A stretch of 60,894 nt of DNA, taken from positions 1 to 60,894 of the forward strand of contig VEQH01000017.1 of the NCBI GenBank assembly GCA_018883325.1, written 5' to 3'. A program made the position numbers and the translations under genes. The notes beneath the pieces were generated by a model. That model ran no database searches and was not told the DNA's origin. It saw only the letters and a list, made by a program, of their open reading frames with translations. This DNA comes from Flavobacteriales bacterium. Lineage in GTDB: Bacteria > Bacteroidota > Bacteroidia > Flavobacteriales_D > Crocinitomicaceae. This document shows positions 44,922 through 53,601 of this stretch, one piece after another; position 1 is the first letter of the stretch; each line of letters begins with the position of its first letter.

Positions 44922-47189
44922 CTATTTATTTTGAGCATCAATCACAGCAATTTTTACCATGTTTGTGATTTCTCGAACTGTTGAACCTAGTTGCAATACG
45001 TGAATTGATTTTTTCAAACCGACAAGAATTGGTCCGATAGCATCACTATCCGTCATTTGTTGCAACAATTTATAAGCAATATTTCCAGAAGATAAATTCG
45101 GGAAAATTAAGGTATTGACTTGTTTGTTTGCTAATAAAGAGAATGAAAATTTCTCATTAAGCAACTCTCCATTTAAAGCAAAATTCGCTTGTACTTCTCC
45201 ATCCACCACTAAACTTGGGAACTTCTCGTGAAGAATTTTAACGGCTTTTGCCATTTTTTCAGAATCTGGCCCTGGCGATGAACCGAAGTTTGAATAACTC
45301 AACAAGGCAATTTTCGGAACCACTTGTAGCTTGCGAATTATTTTAGCAACGTTGTTCGTTATTTCTGCAATTTGTTCAGCGCTTGGATTCAGGTTTATTG
45401 TTGTGTCCGCAAGGAACATTGGACCACGTTTGGTATTCAAAATGTAAAGTCCTGAAACGGTATTTACATCTTTTTCTAAACCAATCGTTTGAATAATAGG
45501 TCGAACAGAAGAGCGATAACTTCTTGTTAAACCTGTAATCATTGCGTCAGCATCACCCAAATCTACCATCATTGCACCGAAATAATTGCGCTCACGCATC
45601 AACTGAATCGCTTCAAATTCGGTAATACCTTTACGCTTGCGCTTTTCAAAAAAGGCTTTTCCGTAGGCAATTCTTCGTTTTTCTTCTTCCTCTAATTTCG
45701 GGTCGATGATTGCAATTTCATCAGGTAGTTCAATTGCATATTCTTCGATTAACTTAATGATTTTCGTTTTCTTACCTAATAAAATTGGAATCGCAACTCC
45801 CTCATCATAAGCTAATTGTGCAGCTTTTAGGATTTTTACATTGTCAGCTTCAGCAAAAACAACAGTTTTCGGATTGCGTTGCGCTTTGGAAGTAATGTTT
45901 CGAACCAATTTATTATTCAATCCTAATCTACTTTTTAATTGGTGCTCATATTCTTCCCAATCTAAAATTGGATTTTTTGCAACGCCAGAATCCATAGCTG
46001 CCTTTGCAACTGCTGGCGCAACATAATAAATTAAACGCGGATCTAAAGGCTTTGGAATAAGTTGCTCGCGACCAAATGAAATATTTTTTTCACCATAAGC
46101 TGCGATAACTTCCTCTGGAATTGTTTCTTTCGCAAGTGAGGCAATTGCTTTCACAGCTGCAAGTTTCATTTCTTCATTAATAGTTGTCGCGCGGACATCT
46201 AATGCTCCTCTAAAAATATATGGGAAACCAAGTACATTATTCACTTGATTAGGATGGTCTGAACGACCTGTTGCTAGTATAATGTCTTTACGAACCGATG
46301 TTGCGTCTTTGTATGAAATTTCTGGTTCAGGATTCGCCAAAGCAAAAACTATTGGGTCGTTGGCCATTGAAGCAATCATATCTTTTGAAACCAACCCTGC
46401 TCTTGAAAGCCCAAGGAAAACATCAGCACCTTTGAAAGCATTTTCGAAACTTAAATCACAGATTTGATTGGCAAAAAATTGCTTCATCGGATCTAAATCT
46501 GTTCTGTTTTTACAGATCAAACCTTTGGAATCATACATAAATATGTTTTCCAATTTAGCACCAATTTCATGGTATAATTTTGCACAAGCTAAGGCCGAAG
46601 GACCTGCACCTGAAACAACGATTTTTACCTCCTCAATATTTTTATTGGCCATTTCTAAAGCATTCAATAAAGCTGCTGAAGAAATAATTGCCGTTCCGTG
46701 TTGATCGTCGTGCATAATTGGAATATCCAATTCTTCTTTCAAGCGACGTTCTATTTCAAAAGCTTCTGGAGCTTTGATATCTTCTAAATTAATTCCTCCG
46801 AAAGTTGGCGCCATTGCTTTCACTGTTTGGATAAACAATTCGGGATCTTTGGCATCTAACTCAATATCAAAAACATCAATATCGGCAAAAATCTTAAACA
46901 AAAGTCCTTTTCCTTCCATTACAGGTTTTGAGGCTTCCGGCCCAATGTCTCCCAAACCAAGAACTGCTGTTCCATTGGAAATTACAGCCACTAAATTTGA
47001 TTTAGCTGTGTATTTGTAAACATTGTCTTTGTTCTCTGCAATTTTCAAACAAGGTTCTGCAACTCCGGGTGAATATGCCAAAGACAAATCGCGCTGAGAT
47101 GCGTAAGGTTTTGTTGGAATAACCTCAATCTTTCCTGGTTTTCCTGAGGAATGATAATCCAGTGCTTCTTGTTTTCTGATTTTGGCCAT
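44922..47189 (-). CDS. maeB: NADP-dependent malic enzyme with phosphotransacetylase-like domain
   Basis: This 755-residue protein oxidatively decarboxylates malate to pyruvate. The malic domain (1-160; AYSPGVAEPCLKIAENKDNV), NAD(P)-binding domain (about 165-400; VVSGAGPSALACAKLYHEIG) and a C-terminal phosphate acetyltransferase-like domain (about 430-755; VFAEADNVKILKAAQLAYDE) are in the usual MaeB order. The C-terminal domain is regulatory in characterised MaeB. Active-site GLGDIGPEASKPVMEGK is present. It is the first gene of the maeB-ruvA-sprA run. Confidence 0.94.
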   Translation of the reverse strand: MAKIRKQEALDYHSSGKPGKIEVIPTKPYASQRDLSLAYSPGVAEPCLKIAENKDNVYKYTAKSNLVAVISNGTAVLGLGDIGPEASKPVMEGKGLLFKIFADIDVFDIELDAKDPELFIQTVKAMAPTFGGINLEDIKAPEAFEIERRLKEELDIPIMHDDQHGTAIISSAALLNALEMANKNIEEVKIVVSGAGPSALACAKLYHEIGAKLENIFMYDSKGLICKNRTDLDPMKQFFANQICDLSFENAFKGADVFLGLSRAGLVSKDMIASMANDPIVFALANPEPEISYKDATSVRKDIILATGRSDHPNQVNNVLGFPYIFRGALDVRATTINEEMKLAAVKAIASLAKETIPEEVIAAYGEKNISFGREQLIPKPLDPRLIYYVAPAVAKAAMDSGVAKNPILDWEEYEHQLKSRLGLNNKLVRNITSKAQRNPKTVVFAEADNVKILKAAQLAYDEGVAIPILLGKKTKIIKLIEEYAIELPDEIAIIDPKLEEEEKRRIAYGKAFFEKRKRKGITEFEAIQLMRERNYFGAMMVDLGDADAMITGLTRSYRSSVRPIIQTIGLEKDVNTVSGLYILNTKRGPMFLADTTINLNPSAEQIAEITNNVAKIIRKLQVVPKIALLSYSNFGSSPGPDSEKMAKAVKILHEKFPSLVVDGEVQANFALNGELLNEKFSFSLLANKQVNTLIFPNLSSGNIAYKLLQQMTDSDAIGPILVGLKKSIHVLQLGSTVREITNMVKIAVIDAQNK

Positions 47190-47207
47190 TTTTCGTTTTT
47201 AGGGGTG

Positions 47208-47215
47208 CAAAAATA
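47208..47215 (-). promoter_or_regulatory. -7 element of maeB
   Basis: TATTTTTG on the minus strand, exact TAnnTTTG, 18 bases before the ATG. The rest of 47216-47350 shows no further structure I can name. Confidence 0.5.
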
Positions 47216-47350
47216 AGAAAAAAAGCAGATGAATCATAGTGAAAAATTGATTGAAAACGTTAACATCTAACTAAAAAACGAGTCTATTTCACAAGGAAAA
47301 ACGCAATAAAAGCAGATAAAAAAAGTAGATCTTAATGACTAAAAACTAAG

Positions 47351-47469
47351 TTTACCTTTGTTTTGTTACAAGAATTTGAAAAAATTACCCTTGTTTTGTG
47401 ACAATATTTTATAAATTTACCCTTGTTTTGTTACAAGAATTTGAAAAAATTACCCTTGTTTTGTGACAA
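47351..47469 (+). promoter_or_regulatory. Four promoter-like repeats upstream of the DUF4143 ATPase
   Basis: A 20-bp unit TTACCYTTGTTTTGTKACAA occurs four times, with TTACC at 47352, 47385, 47417 and 47450 (32-33 bases apart). A larger 54-bp block (47351-47404) is repeated at 47416-47469 with one mismatch. Each unit holds TACCYTTG, which fits the -7 consensus TAnnTTTG (exact in the first), and a TTTG that lies 19-20 bases before the next unit's -7 box. Each unit can thus be -7 for itself and -33 for the next. TTGTKACAA is also palindromic and could be an operator. The last unit ends 31 bases before the ATG. Confidence 0.6.
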
Positions 47470-47500
47470 ACTAATTTAAATCAGCTGTAAAAAACGAGAA

Positions 47501-48859
47501 ATGAAGCGACACTTACTAAAGAGTTTGGAGAAATGGAAAGGAAGTCCAACACGGAAACCATTGGTTTTAAGAGGTGCAAGACAAGTTGGAAAAACGACAT
47601 TAATCCATGCTTTTGGTAAAAGTTACAAGCAATATATTTACTTAAATCTTGAAAAAGAAGCGCATAATGACTACTTTGAAAAGTATTCAACAGTTCAATC
47701 CATAGTTGATGCTTTGTTTTTAAAGTTAGAATTGGAAAATGATTACGAAAACACTTTACTTTTTATTGACGAAATTCAGGAAAACCCAAAAGTGATCGCG
47801 CTTTTGAGGTATTTTTATGAAGATCTTCCTGCTTTACATGTTGTTTCTGCTGGTTCATTGTTGGAATTTGCACTTAATCAAGTGAAGAGTTTCCCTGTTG
47901 GTCGTGTTCAATTTTTATACTTACATCCTTTGAATTTCAAAGAGTTTTTGGACGCAATGAATAAAGCGAATGCACTAAAAGCATTAGATCAAATCCCAAT
48001 GTCGCCAACTGCCTATGCTACATTATTAGAATATTTTCATCTATATGCGATTATTGGAGGAATGCCCGAGGTGGTCAATCAATACCTTACAGAAAAAAGC
48101 TTTACAAACCTGATTGAAGTTTATGAAGGAATCTGGGGAGCTTATCGAAACGATGTAAAAAAATACGCCAAAAATCAATTAGAAGAAAAAGTAATTTTTC
48201 ACTTAATGACTGCTGCTTCCTTATTTCTCGACGAACGTATAACGTTTCAAAATTTTGGAAATTCCAGCTACAAATCGCGCGAGGTTGGTGAAGCATTTAG
48301 AACGTTGGATGAAGCTCGAATTATTCAGTTGATTTATCCTACTACTGATTTTGAGTTTCCCATTAAATCTGATTTAAACAAAAAGCCTCGAATGCAATTT
48401 TTAGATACAGGTTTAGTTAATTATTCACTAAAAATCCAATCAGAATTGATAGGTTTGAAAGACTTTAGCGATGCATTTAAAGGAAAACTGATTCCTCATT
48501 TGCTTACACAAGAGTTAATTTCTTTGAATGAAACAAGTTTTCACAAGCCTCATTTTTGGGTAAGAGAAAAAACCCAATCATCAGCAGAAGTGGATTTAGT
48601 TGTTAGTTATAAAAGTTGGGTGATTCCAATTGAAATAAAATCTGGAAAAGAAGGTAAATTACGTTCACTTCATCAATTTATGGATCAATGTCCACATACA
48701 TTTGCAATTAGAATTTATGGTGGTGAATTAAATATTGTTCAAACGAAAACTCCCAAAGGAAAAGTATTTGAACTGCTAAATCTACCTTATTTTCTAGGAA
48801 CAAAAATCGTGGAATATATTGAATGGTTTGTTGAGAACAGAGCAGGAATTAATACATAA
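47501..48859 (+). CDS. AAA ATPase of the AAA_14/DUF4143 family
   Basis: The 452-residue protein has the AAA_14 ATPase domain with Walker A GARQVGKTT (residues 25-33) and Walker B LLFIDEIQE, the characteristic VVSAGSLLEFAL sensor region, and a C-terminal DUF4143 domain with WVREKTQSSAEVDLVV and IPIEIKSGKEGKLRSL, which resembles a PD-(D/E)xK nuclease core. The biological role of these frequent accessory genes is unknown. The last codons and the stop lie within a 22-bp sequence that recurs at the 3' end of the ZIP gene, so the C-terminus may have been altered by recombination. Confidence 0.88.
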   Translation: MKRHLLKSLEKWKGSPTRKPLVLRGARQVGKTTLIHAFGKSYKQYIYLNLEKEAHNDYFEKYSTVQSIVDALFLKLELENDYENTLLFIDEIQENPKVIALLRYFYEDLPALHVVSAGSLLEFALNQVKSFPVGRVQFLYLHPLNFKEFLDAMNKANALKALDQIPMSPTAYATLLEYFHLYAIIGGMPEVVNQYLTEKSFTNLIEVYEGIWGAYRNDVKKYAKNQLEEKVIFHLMTAASLFLDERITFQNFGNSSYKSREVGEAFRTLDEARIIQLIYPTTDFEFPIKSDLNKKPRMQFLDTGLVNYSLKIQSELIGLKDFSDAFKGKLIPHLLTQELISLNETSFHKPHFWVREKTQSSAEVDLVVSYKSWVIPIEIKSGKEGKLRSLHQFMDQCPHTFAIRIYGGELNIVQTKTPKGKVFELLNLPYFLGTKIVEYIEWFVENRAGINT

Positions 48860-48870
48860 TCATCGCAAGA
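48849..48870. repeat. 22-bp direct repeat, left copy
   Basis: The sequence starting TTAATACATAATC and ending GCAAGA is identical to 49314-49335, the 3' end of the ZIP transporter gene. About 30 more bases to the right still resemble the ZIP end weakly. The two copies bracket the MNT gene. Confidence 0.7.
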
Positions 48871-48944
48871 TTACAATAAAAGACGATAATAATAATTGGA
48901 AATGAAATTTTTTAAAAGCAAATTATTCTTAACTTTTGAAATAT

Positions 48945-48952
48945 TAATTTTG
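48945..48952 (+). promoter_or_regulatory. -7 element of the MNT gene
   Basis: TAATTTTG, an exact TAnnTTTG match, eight bases upstream of the ATG at 48961. Confidence 0.45.
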
Positions 48953-48960
48953 AATTGTTC

Positions 48961-49269
48961 ATGCAAGCGATTTTAGAGCAACATATTGAAGAACTTAAAC
49001 AATTATGCAAAACCTTTAAAATAAAAAGGCTCTACGCATTCGGTTCTGTTGTTTCTGAAAAATTTAATAATAAAAGTGATATTGATTTTCTTATTTCTTT
49101 TGCTGATAACCTCTCAATTGAAGAATACACCGCAAATTATTTTTCACTTCACAATAAATTGAGAGCACTTTTTCATCGAGAAATTGATATAATTACTGAA
49201 CGTTCACTATCAAATCCTTATTTCATTAAAAGCATAAATGAATCCAAAAAATTGATTTATGAAGCATGA
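48961..49269 (+). CDS. MNT-type nucleotidyltransferase (minimal, antitoxin-like)
   Basis: I start at the ATG at 48961 (102 residues), not at a TTG two codons upstream. The protein has the minimal nucleotidyltransferase pattern: GS at residues 28-29 (YAFGSVVSEKFNNKSDIDF) and the Asp40-x-Asp42 metal pair. Small MNT proteins usually pair with a HEPN RNase toxin, which they inactivate by AMPylation. Here no complete HEPN gene follows; only a seven-codon frame that could be the start of one. It stands alone between the direct repeats at 48849 and 49314. Confidence 0.82.
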   Translation: MQAILEQHIEELKQLCKTFKIKRLYAFGSVVSEKFNNKSDIDFLISFADNLSIEEYTANYFSLHNKLRALFHREIDIITERSLSNPYFIKSINESKKLIYEA

Positions 49270-49273
49270 AATC

Positions 49274-49297
49274 ATGAAGCATTTATATGATATTTAA
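49274..49297 (+). pseudogene. Possible truncated start of a HEPN (DUF86-like) toxin gene
   Basis: Four bases after the MNT stop, ATG opens a frame of only seven codons (MKHLYDI) before TAA. A HEPN partner gene would be expected exactly here, and KHLYDI resembles the first helix of DUF86 proteins. The 22-bp direct repeat begins 16 bases later. So short a match cannot prove the identity. Confidence 0.25.
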
Positions 49298-49313
49298 ACT
49301 TCTCTTTATCAGT

Positions 49314-49335
49314 TTAATACATAATCATCGCAAGA
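49314..49335. repeat. 22-bp direct repeat, right copy (3' end of the ZIP gene)
   Basis: Identical to 48849-48870. It encodes the last seven codons of the ZIP transporter (GLAMIMY and stop, minus strand), so this copy is probably the original one. Confidence 0.7.
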
Positions 49336-50039
49336 CCACAACCGAAAATAATACTTACCAATTTCAATAAGTTAAATTTGTGGTTTTCGCTTGTTTCAAA
49401 AATGATGGTTGTTGAAATATGCAAAAACATTCCGACCACAATGGCAAGAATCACGTGAACATCAATTCCAATTTGTTCTGGTGAAACAGCAAAACCAAGT
49501 AAAACTCCAAGCGGGGTCATAACAGCGAAGGCAATCAGCACTAACCACGATTGTAGCGTTGAAAGTTTGGTACTCATCAACAAAGTCATAAGTGCGATAG
49601 ATACTGGAATTTGATGGAAAATAATTCCCCAAAACAAAGAACCGTGTGCATGACCGTGGTCGCTAACAATTCCCATGTATTGATTTCCTAAAGGAATTCC
49701 TTCAATTACCGAATGAACAGAAAGTGAAATAAACAAAGCCCAAGGCAAGGGCTGACCTTGATGCACATGGACATGACCGTGCTCAATTCCACCTGAAAAA
49801 TATTCTAATATCAACTGAACAAGAAAACCAATTAGAATGTAAATTCCAATTGCCCCAGCGCCCTCATGGTACAAATCAGGCAAAAGATGCTGAAAAATAA
49901 TCGCCAATAAAAAACCTCCACTAAACGCTAAAGCGAGTTTAATAAATTGATTTTTATTGGTTGCGTGCAAATAATTCACAACTACTCCACCAATGATAAC
50001 GGATAAAAACAATCCAATAAAAACAGCACTTAAACTCAT
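49314..50039 (-). CDS. ZIP-family metal transporter
   Basis: The 241-residue membrane protein has about eight spans. The ZIP signature is present in TM4 (HSVIEGIPLGN) and TM5 (FHQIPVSIALMT), whose His and Glu residues form the metal site. A His-rich loop (GIEHGHVHVHQGQ) precedes them. ZIP proteins bring zinc, iron or other divalent metals into the cytoplasm. The ATG overlaps the stop of the methyltransferase gene by four bases, so they are coupled. Confidence 0.88.
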   Translation of the reverse strand: MSLSAVFIGLFLSVIIGGVVVNYLHATNKNQFIKLALAFSGGFLLAIIFQHLLPDLYHEGAGAIGIYILIGFLVQLILEYFSGGIEHGHVHVHQGQPLPWALFISLSVHSVIEGIPLGNQYMGIVSDHGHAHGSLFWGIIFHQIPVSIALMTLLMSTKLSTLQSWLVLIAFAVMTPLGVLLGFAVSPEQIGIDVHVILAIVVGMFLHISTTIIFETSENHKFNLLKLVSIIFGCGLAMIMY

Positions 50040-50770
50040 ATTTTTCGCTCTGCAATTACTATTAATCTATCGGAATTAGCGGCTGCAAAAGGCTGTAAAT
50101 CAAATGAGCCGAAAGTTTCAAGAATGGTAAACTCTTTGTCTAACAAGCGTTTAAAATCTTCTAATTTGAGTGCTTGAACACGCTCCGTAAAATGAAAATC
50201 TTGTCCCTTGTCTTGAAAACGAATATCTTTATAAATATGCGTACCATCGTAACGTCGCTCCAAGTTAAAAACAAGATTTCCAACTTGTTTGACCTCCTCA
50301 GTTACCAATTGCTGAATCACTTTTTCAGCATTCATAAAGTCAATGATTAATTTTCCTTTTGGAGCAAGCATTTGCGCGATTGAGGCACAGACTTTTTCAT
50401 TTTCCCTTTCGTGGTCGAAATATCCGAAACTTGTAAAAAGGTTAAAAATCGCATCAAATGATTTATTTTCAATCACTTCACGCATGTCGTGCGTTGCAAA
50501 TGAAAGTGTTTCATTTGAAAATTTAGAAGCTTCTTGAATACTATTCGCGGCTAAATCAACGCCCAAGACTTCATAACCAAAGGAATTTAATCTTACAGCA
50601 TGTCGGCCTTTTCCACAAGCTAAATCCAGTAATTTAGAAGATTTTGGTAAACTTAGAAATTGCAATAAGTTCGAAATGAACAAAGCAGCTTCTTCTTCAT
50701 TGCGATTTTGATATAATTGGTGATAATAGCTTGTATCAAACCATTCCGCAAACCACTCTTTTTGATTCAT
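50036..50770 (-). CDS. Class I SAM-dependent methyltransferase
   Basis: This 244-residue enzyme has the Rossmann SAM-binding core: motif I LLDLACGKGRHAVRL, the acidic GVDLAANSI of motif II, and FDAIFNLFTSFGYF of motif IV. The substrate is unknown. Four bases upstream of the ATG lies TAATTTCG (50775-50782), a one-mismatch -7 box, which suggests a leaderless mRNA. An inverted repeat AATGAA/TTCATT (50816-50833) sits between this gene and the divergent coaE. Confidence 0.88.
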   Translation of the reverse strand: MNQKEWFAEWFDTSYYHQLYQNRNEEEAALFISNLLQFLSLPKSSKLLDLACGKGRHAVRLNSFGYEVLGVDLAANSIQEASKFSNETLSFATHDMREVIENKSFDAIFNLFTSFGYFDHERENEKVCASIAQMLAPKGKLIIDFMNAEKVIQQLVTEEVKQVGNLVFNLERRYDGTHIYKDIRFQDKGQDFHFTERVQALKLEDFKRLLDKEFTILETFGSFDLQPFAAANSDRLIVIAERKI

Positions 50771-50774
50771 TGTG

Positions 50775-50782
50775 CGAAATTA
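50775..50782 (-). promoter_or_regulatory. -7-like element of the methyltransferase/ZIP pair
   Basis: TAATTTCG on the minus strand, one mismatch to TAnnTTTG, four bases before the ATG. Confidence 0.35.
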
Positions 50783-50889
50783 GCATTTTAAATTCTTAAA
50801 AAGTTGTAATACCTTAATGAACTAGTATTCATTTTGTGATATTATCGCGTGATTTTAAATGAATTTATCTTTCAAACTATAATTTGATT

Positions 50890-50897
50890 TATCTTCG
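50890..50897 (+). promoter_or_regulatory. -7-like element of coaE
   Basis: TATCTTCG, one mismatch to TAnnTTTG, five bases before the coaE ATG. Confidence 0.4.
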
Positions 50898-50902
50898 TTC
50901 GC

Positions 50903-51478
50903 ATGAAGAAAATCGGAATCACAGGCGGAATTGGCTCAGGGAAATCATTCATTGCGACAATCATCGAACGAATGGGCTATCCTGTTTACTATTCAGATGT
51001 TCGATCCAAAGAATTGACTAATTCGCACCCTATAATTCGACAAGGACTGATTGATTTAGTGGGCGAAAATGTTTTTTTCGGTGGCGAATTAGACAAAAAA
51101 GTATTGGCAACTGCAATTTTCTCAAACGACGCACTCCGATTAAAAGTCAATCAATTAATCCATCCAAATGTAAGGCAAGATTTTGAAGATTGGGCAAATG
51201 CTCAAAAAAGCAATCTGATTTTTAATGAAGCTGCAATTCTTTTCGAAACAGGCGCTTATCGAAATTTCGATGCTACAATTTTGGTTTACGCACCTGAAGA
51301 ATTACGCTTGCAACGTGTGTTGAAAAGAGATATTATCACCAAAGAAGAGGTTTTAGCACGCATGAATAATCAATTAAAAGATGAGGAAAAACGCAAAATG
51401 ACGCCTTTTCAGATTTTAAATGATGGTGAAAGTCCGCTATTGATTCAAATTGAAAATATATTGGAACAAATTGTATAA
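50903..51478 (+). CDS. coaE: Dephospho-CoA kinase
   Basis: The 191-residue kinase catalyses the last step of coenzyme A synthesis. The P-loop GGIGSGKS covers residues 8-15. YYSDVRSKEL (substrate-binding Asp), LIHPNVRQDF and EAAILFETGAYRNFD are family motifs. Length is normal. It is a single plus-strand gene between two minus-strand groups. Confidence 0.95.
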   Translation: MKKIGITGGIGSGKSFIATIIERMGYPVYYSDVRSKELTNSHPIIRQGLIDLVGENVFFGGELDKKVLATAIFSNDALRLKVNQLIHPNVRQDFEDWANAQKSNLIFNEAAILFETGAYRNFDATILVYAPEELRLQRVLKRDIITKEEVLARMNNQLKDEEKRKMTPFQILNDGESPLLIQIENILEQIV

Positions 51479-51497
51479 ATCGAAGCGCTCGATAGAA

Positions 51498-51923
51498 TCA
51501 ATAGACCATTTTAATAGTAACGGTCTTGTGTTTATCCAATTTTGTGGAGCATTCTTCAAAGCTTGGTGCTGAAAATTTAGGTCTGATATTATTCAAAAAC
51601 GCATAAGCTTCAGTTGGGATTCCGAAAAAGTTTCTATCGCAAGTTTTGTTATTGTTTTCATCGTGAAATAAACATACGGCATATTTTCCCTCAGTCAAGT
51701 TTTTAAACTCGTGAATAATGGTATTGCCCTGCGGCTTAACGCGAACGATTTTGTAGGTTTGCCCAATTTTTGGAAATTTATTCGGGTCGTTGTAAAGCGC
51801 AATTTCGATTACTCCACGTTGATTTTCAATTGAAGTTATTTTAACTGTCAATGTATATTCTTCTTTTTGAGCGAAAAAAAGCATTGAAATAGAAGAAAAA
51901 AGAAGCGTGAAGAATAATTTCAT
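51498..51923 (-). CDS. DUF2141-domain secreted protein
   Basis: The 141-residue protein has a signal peptide (MKLFFTLLFSSISMLFFAQ) and the DUF2141 pattern, including GVIEIALYNDPNKFP, EGKYAVCLFHDENNNKTCDR and NFFGIPTEAYAF. Function is unknown; the domain is an Ig-like fold found in exported Bacteroidota and proteobacterial proteins. It follows the desaturase-like gene by 11 bases, so it is part of the FkbM/desaturase operon. Confidence 0.88.
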   Translation of the reverse strand: MKLFFTLLFSSISMLFFAQKEEYTLTVKITSIENQRGVIEIALYNDPNKFPKIGQTYKIVRVKPQGNTIIHEFKNLTEGKYAVCLFHDENNNKTCDRNFFGIPTEAYAFLNNIRPKFSAPSFEECSTKLDKHKTVTIKMVY

Positions 51924-51934
51924 AGTTGAGAAAT

Positions 51935-52636
51935 TTAGGTGTGATCTTTGAATTCAGTTTTGAAAATTCGATCCATCCACAAAAAAGTAGATGAATAATT
52001 TCCAGTCAATTTTGCATGGTGGTCGTCGTGATGTTTAGTTTTACTTATCAATGGAATTTTACTAAGAATTGGTAAAGACAAATCAGAATGGATATGGATT
52101 TCGTGTAAATTTCTCAAACCACCAAAAATCCAAACGGCATAAATACTAACTGGTGTGAAAATCATTATTAAGCCAAAACCAACCACAACACCTAACATTC
52201 CCAGCATCCACTCAAATGGATGAGCGTACAAATATTCCAAAGGAAAAGGAGTTGTTGCACGGTGATGAATCGAATGAATATTTTTCAATAAAAACTTATT
52301 CTCGTGCATGTAGCGGTGCATAAAATAAAACCAAATATCATCGGCGATAAATGCAATCAAAACTTGAAGCGCAATCATCCACCAAGAAGTTCCTTCTGAA
52401 ACAAAGAAATCAAAAACGAAATAAGTTCCAGTTCCTGAAAAGATTAAAAGCACAATGAAATTGAACAGATACAAAGGCATTCTTGAACCAAAAACTCCAT
52501 CTTTATAGGCTTTTGACTGAATACGAAAAGCTTTAAAAACATTCGTTTTCAGTACAAGCATACTGTAAATCAATCCGAAAAGATTAGATGCTACTAAAAC
52601 GCCAATTGTCCCAAGTGCCGCAATTTCTTTGGTCAT
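51935..52636 (-). CDS. Sterol desaturase / fatty-acid hydroxylase family protein
   Basis: This 233-residue membrane protein has several spans and the His-box metal ligands of the family: HRYMHE, HSIHHRAT and, further on, HDDHHAKLTGNYSS. Such proteins use a di-iron site to hydroxylate or desaturate lipids. The substrate is unknown; carotenoids, fatty acids or amino-lipids are possible in Flavobacteria. It overlaps the FkbM gene by four bases. Confidence 0.85.
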   Translation of the reverse strand: MTKEIAALGTIGVLVASNLFGLIYSMLVLKTNVFKAFRIQSKAYKDGVFGSRMPLYLFNFIVLLIFSGTGTYFVFDFFVSEGTSWWMIALQVLIAFIADDIWFYFMHRYMHENKFLLKNIHSIHHRATTPFPLEYLYAHPFEWMLGMLGVVVGFGLIMIFTPVSIYAVWIFGGLRNLHEIHIHSDLSLPILSKIPLISKTKHHDDHHAKLTGNYSSTFLWMDRIFKTEFKDHT

Positions 52637-53433
52637 GATCTTAAAGCAAATAAATTATACATTGGTGTGTGCTCTAATCCAACTTCGCGTTCTGCGTGTA
52701 ATTTGGTAAAACCTTTAGAAGCCAATAAATCTTTTGTTTTTTGAAGACGATTATCAATATCGTGTACTTCGATAACGAGAGATTGAACCATCGGCCAATG
52801 TCTTTCTTCAATCCCTTGTAAAACAGCCCATTCAGCTCCTTCACAATCGATTTTAAGTAAATCTATTTTTTCAACTTTTTCACTATCAATAACACTTGAA
52901 AGCGTTTTTAACTCGCAATTTACCTTTTTGCTTCCTTTAACCAATTGTTTGGCAATAATTCCTGCAAAAATTGGTGGAATCCAACTCATCCATTTCATTC
53001 CTTCAGGTGGATTTTTCATCGTTCCTTTTACAGCATCGCGGAAAGCGGTTGGGTTTTCGTCCCATTGTTCGGGATGTAAAGTTGAAAGTGCAGGCGTATT
53101 TGGAAAATAAGTAAATGTTGCTCTGCTCGGTTCGTTAGAAACGCCATGCGCAAGTACATGAATATGTCCTTTTCCAAATTCAGTTGCATTTTTTGTAAGC
53201 ACTTCTGCAATATCAGGAATCGGCTCAAAACAATAAGCGTGTACATTTTTTCCTTTTTGAATGGCTCTTAATCCAAAGACACCAATATTTGCTCCAACAT
53301 CAAAAACGACATCGCCGTCTTTAATTGTTATTCCGTTTTGAAGGTAACCATCTACATGGTGATCGAGCATTTTTGCTTCTGGTTTGCGCAGACAATAAAT
53401 TGCTGTGCCGTCGTGTAATGTTGTTTTTGTCAT
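52633..53433 (-). CDS. FkbM-family methyltransferase
   Basis: The 266-residue protein has motif I VVFDVGANIGVFGLRA, AYCFEPIPDIAEVLTKNA and DLLKIDCEGAEWAVLQGIE, all typical of FkbM-type SAM-dependent methyltransferases, which often O-methylate sugars or lipids. It is the first gene of a three-gene operon with a desaturase-like and a DUF2141 protein. A TATTTTTA -7-like box lies at 53448-53455. Confidence 0.85.
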   Translation of the reverse strand: MTKTTLHDGTAIYCLRKPEAKMLDHHVDGYLQNGITIKDGDVVFDVGANIGVFGLRAIQKGKNVHAYCFEPIPDIAEVLTKNATEFGKGHIHVLAHGVSNEPSRATFTYFPNTPALSTLHPEQWDENPTAFRDAVKGTMKNPPEGMKWMSWIPPIFAGIIAKQLVKGSKKVNCELKTLSSVIDSEKVEKIDLLKIDCEGAEWAVLQGIEERHWPMVQSLVIEVHDIDNRLQKTKDLLASKGFTKLHAEREVGLEHTPMYNLFALRS

Positions 53434-53601
53434 ATTTTTTGAAGTTCTAAAAATAGCAATTTATTCTTTCGACAGGAAAAGTGCAGAGATGAAGTTATCA
53501 ACGGAGGAATAATTGATTTTTAAAATGAAGAATTGCAAAAGGCCGCGAATAAACCTAAAATCGAATTAATCGAAGTGATTGTAATCATTTGCTTTTCCAA
53601 T

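Noticed and set aside
47351..47469. CRISPR-like repeats before the ATPase gene
   Set aside because: Intervening sequences are themselves repeated and the units match promoter elements.
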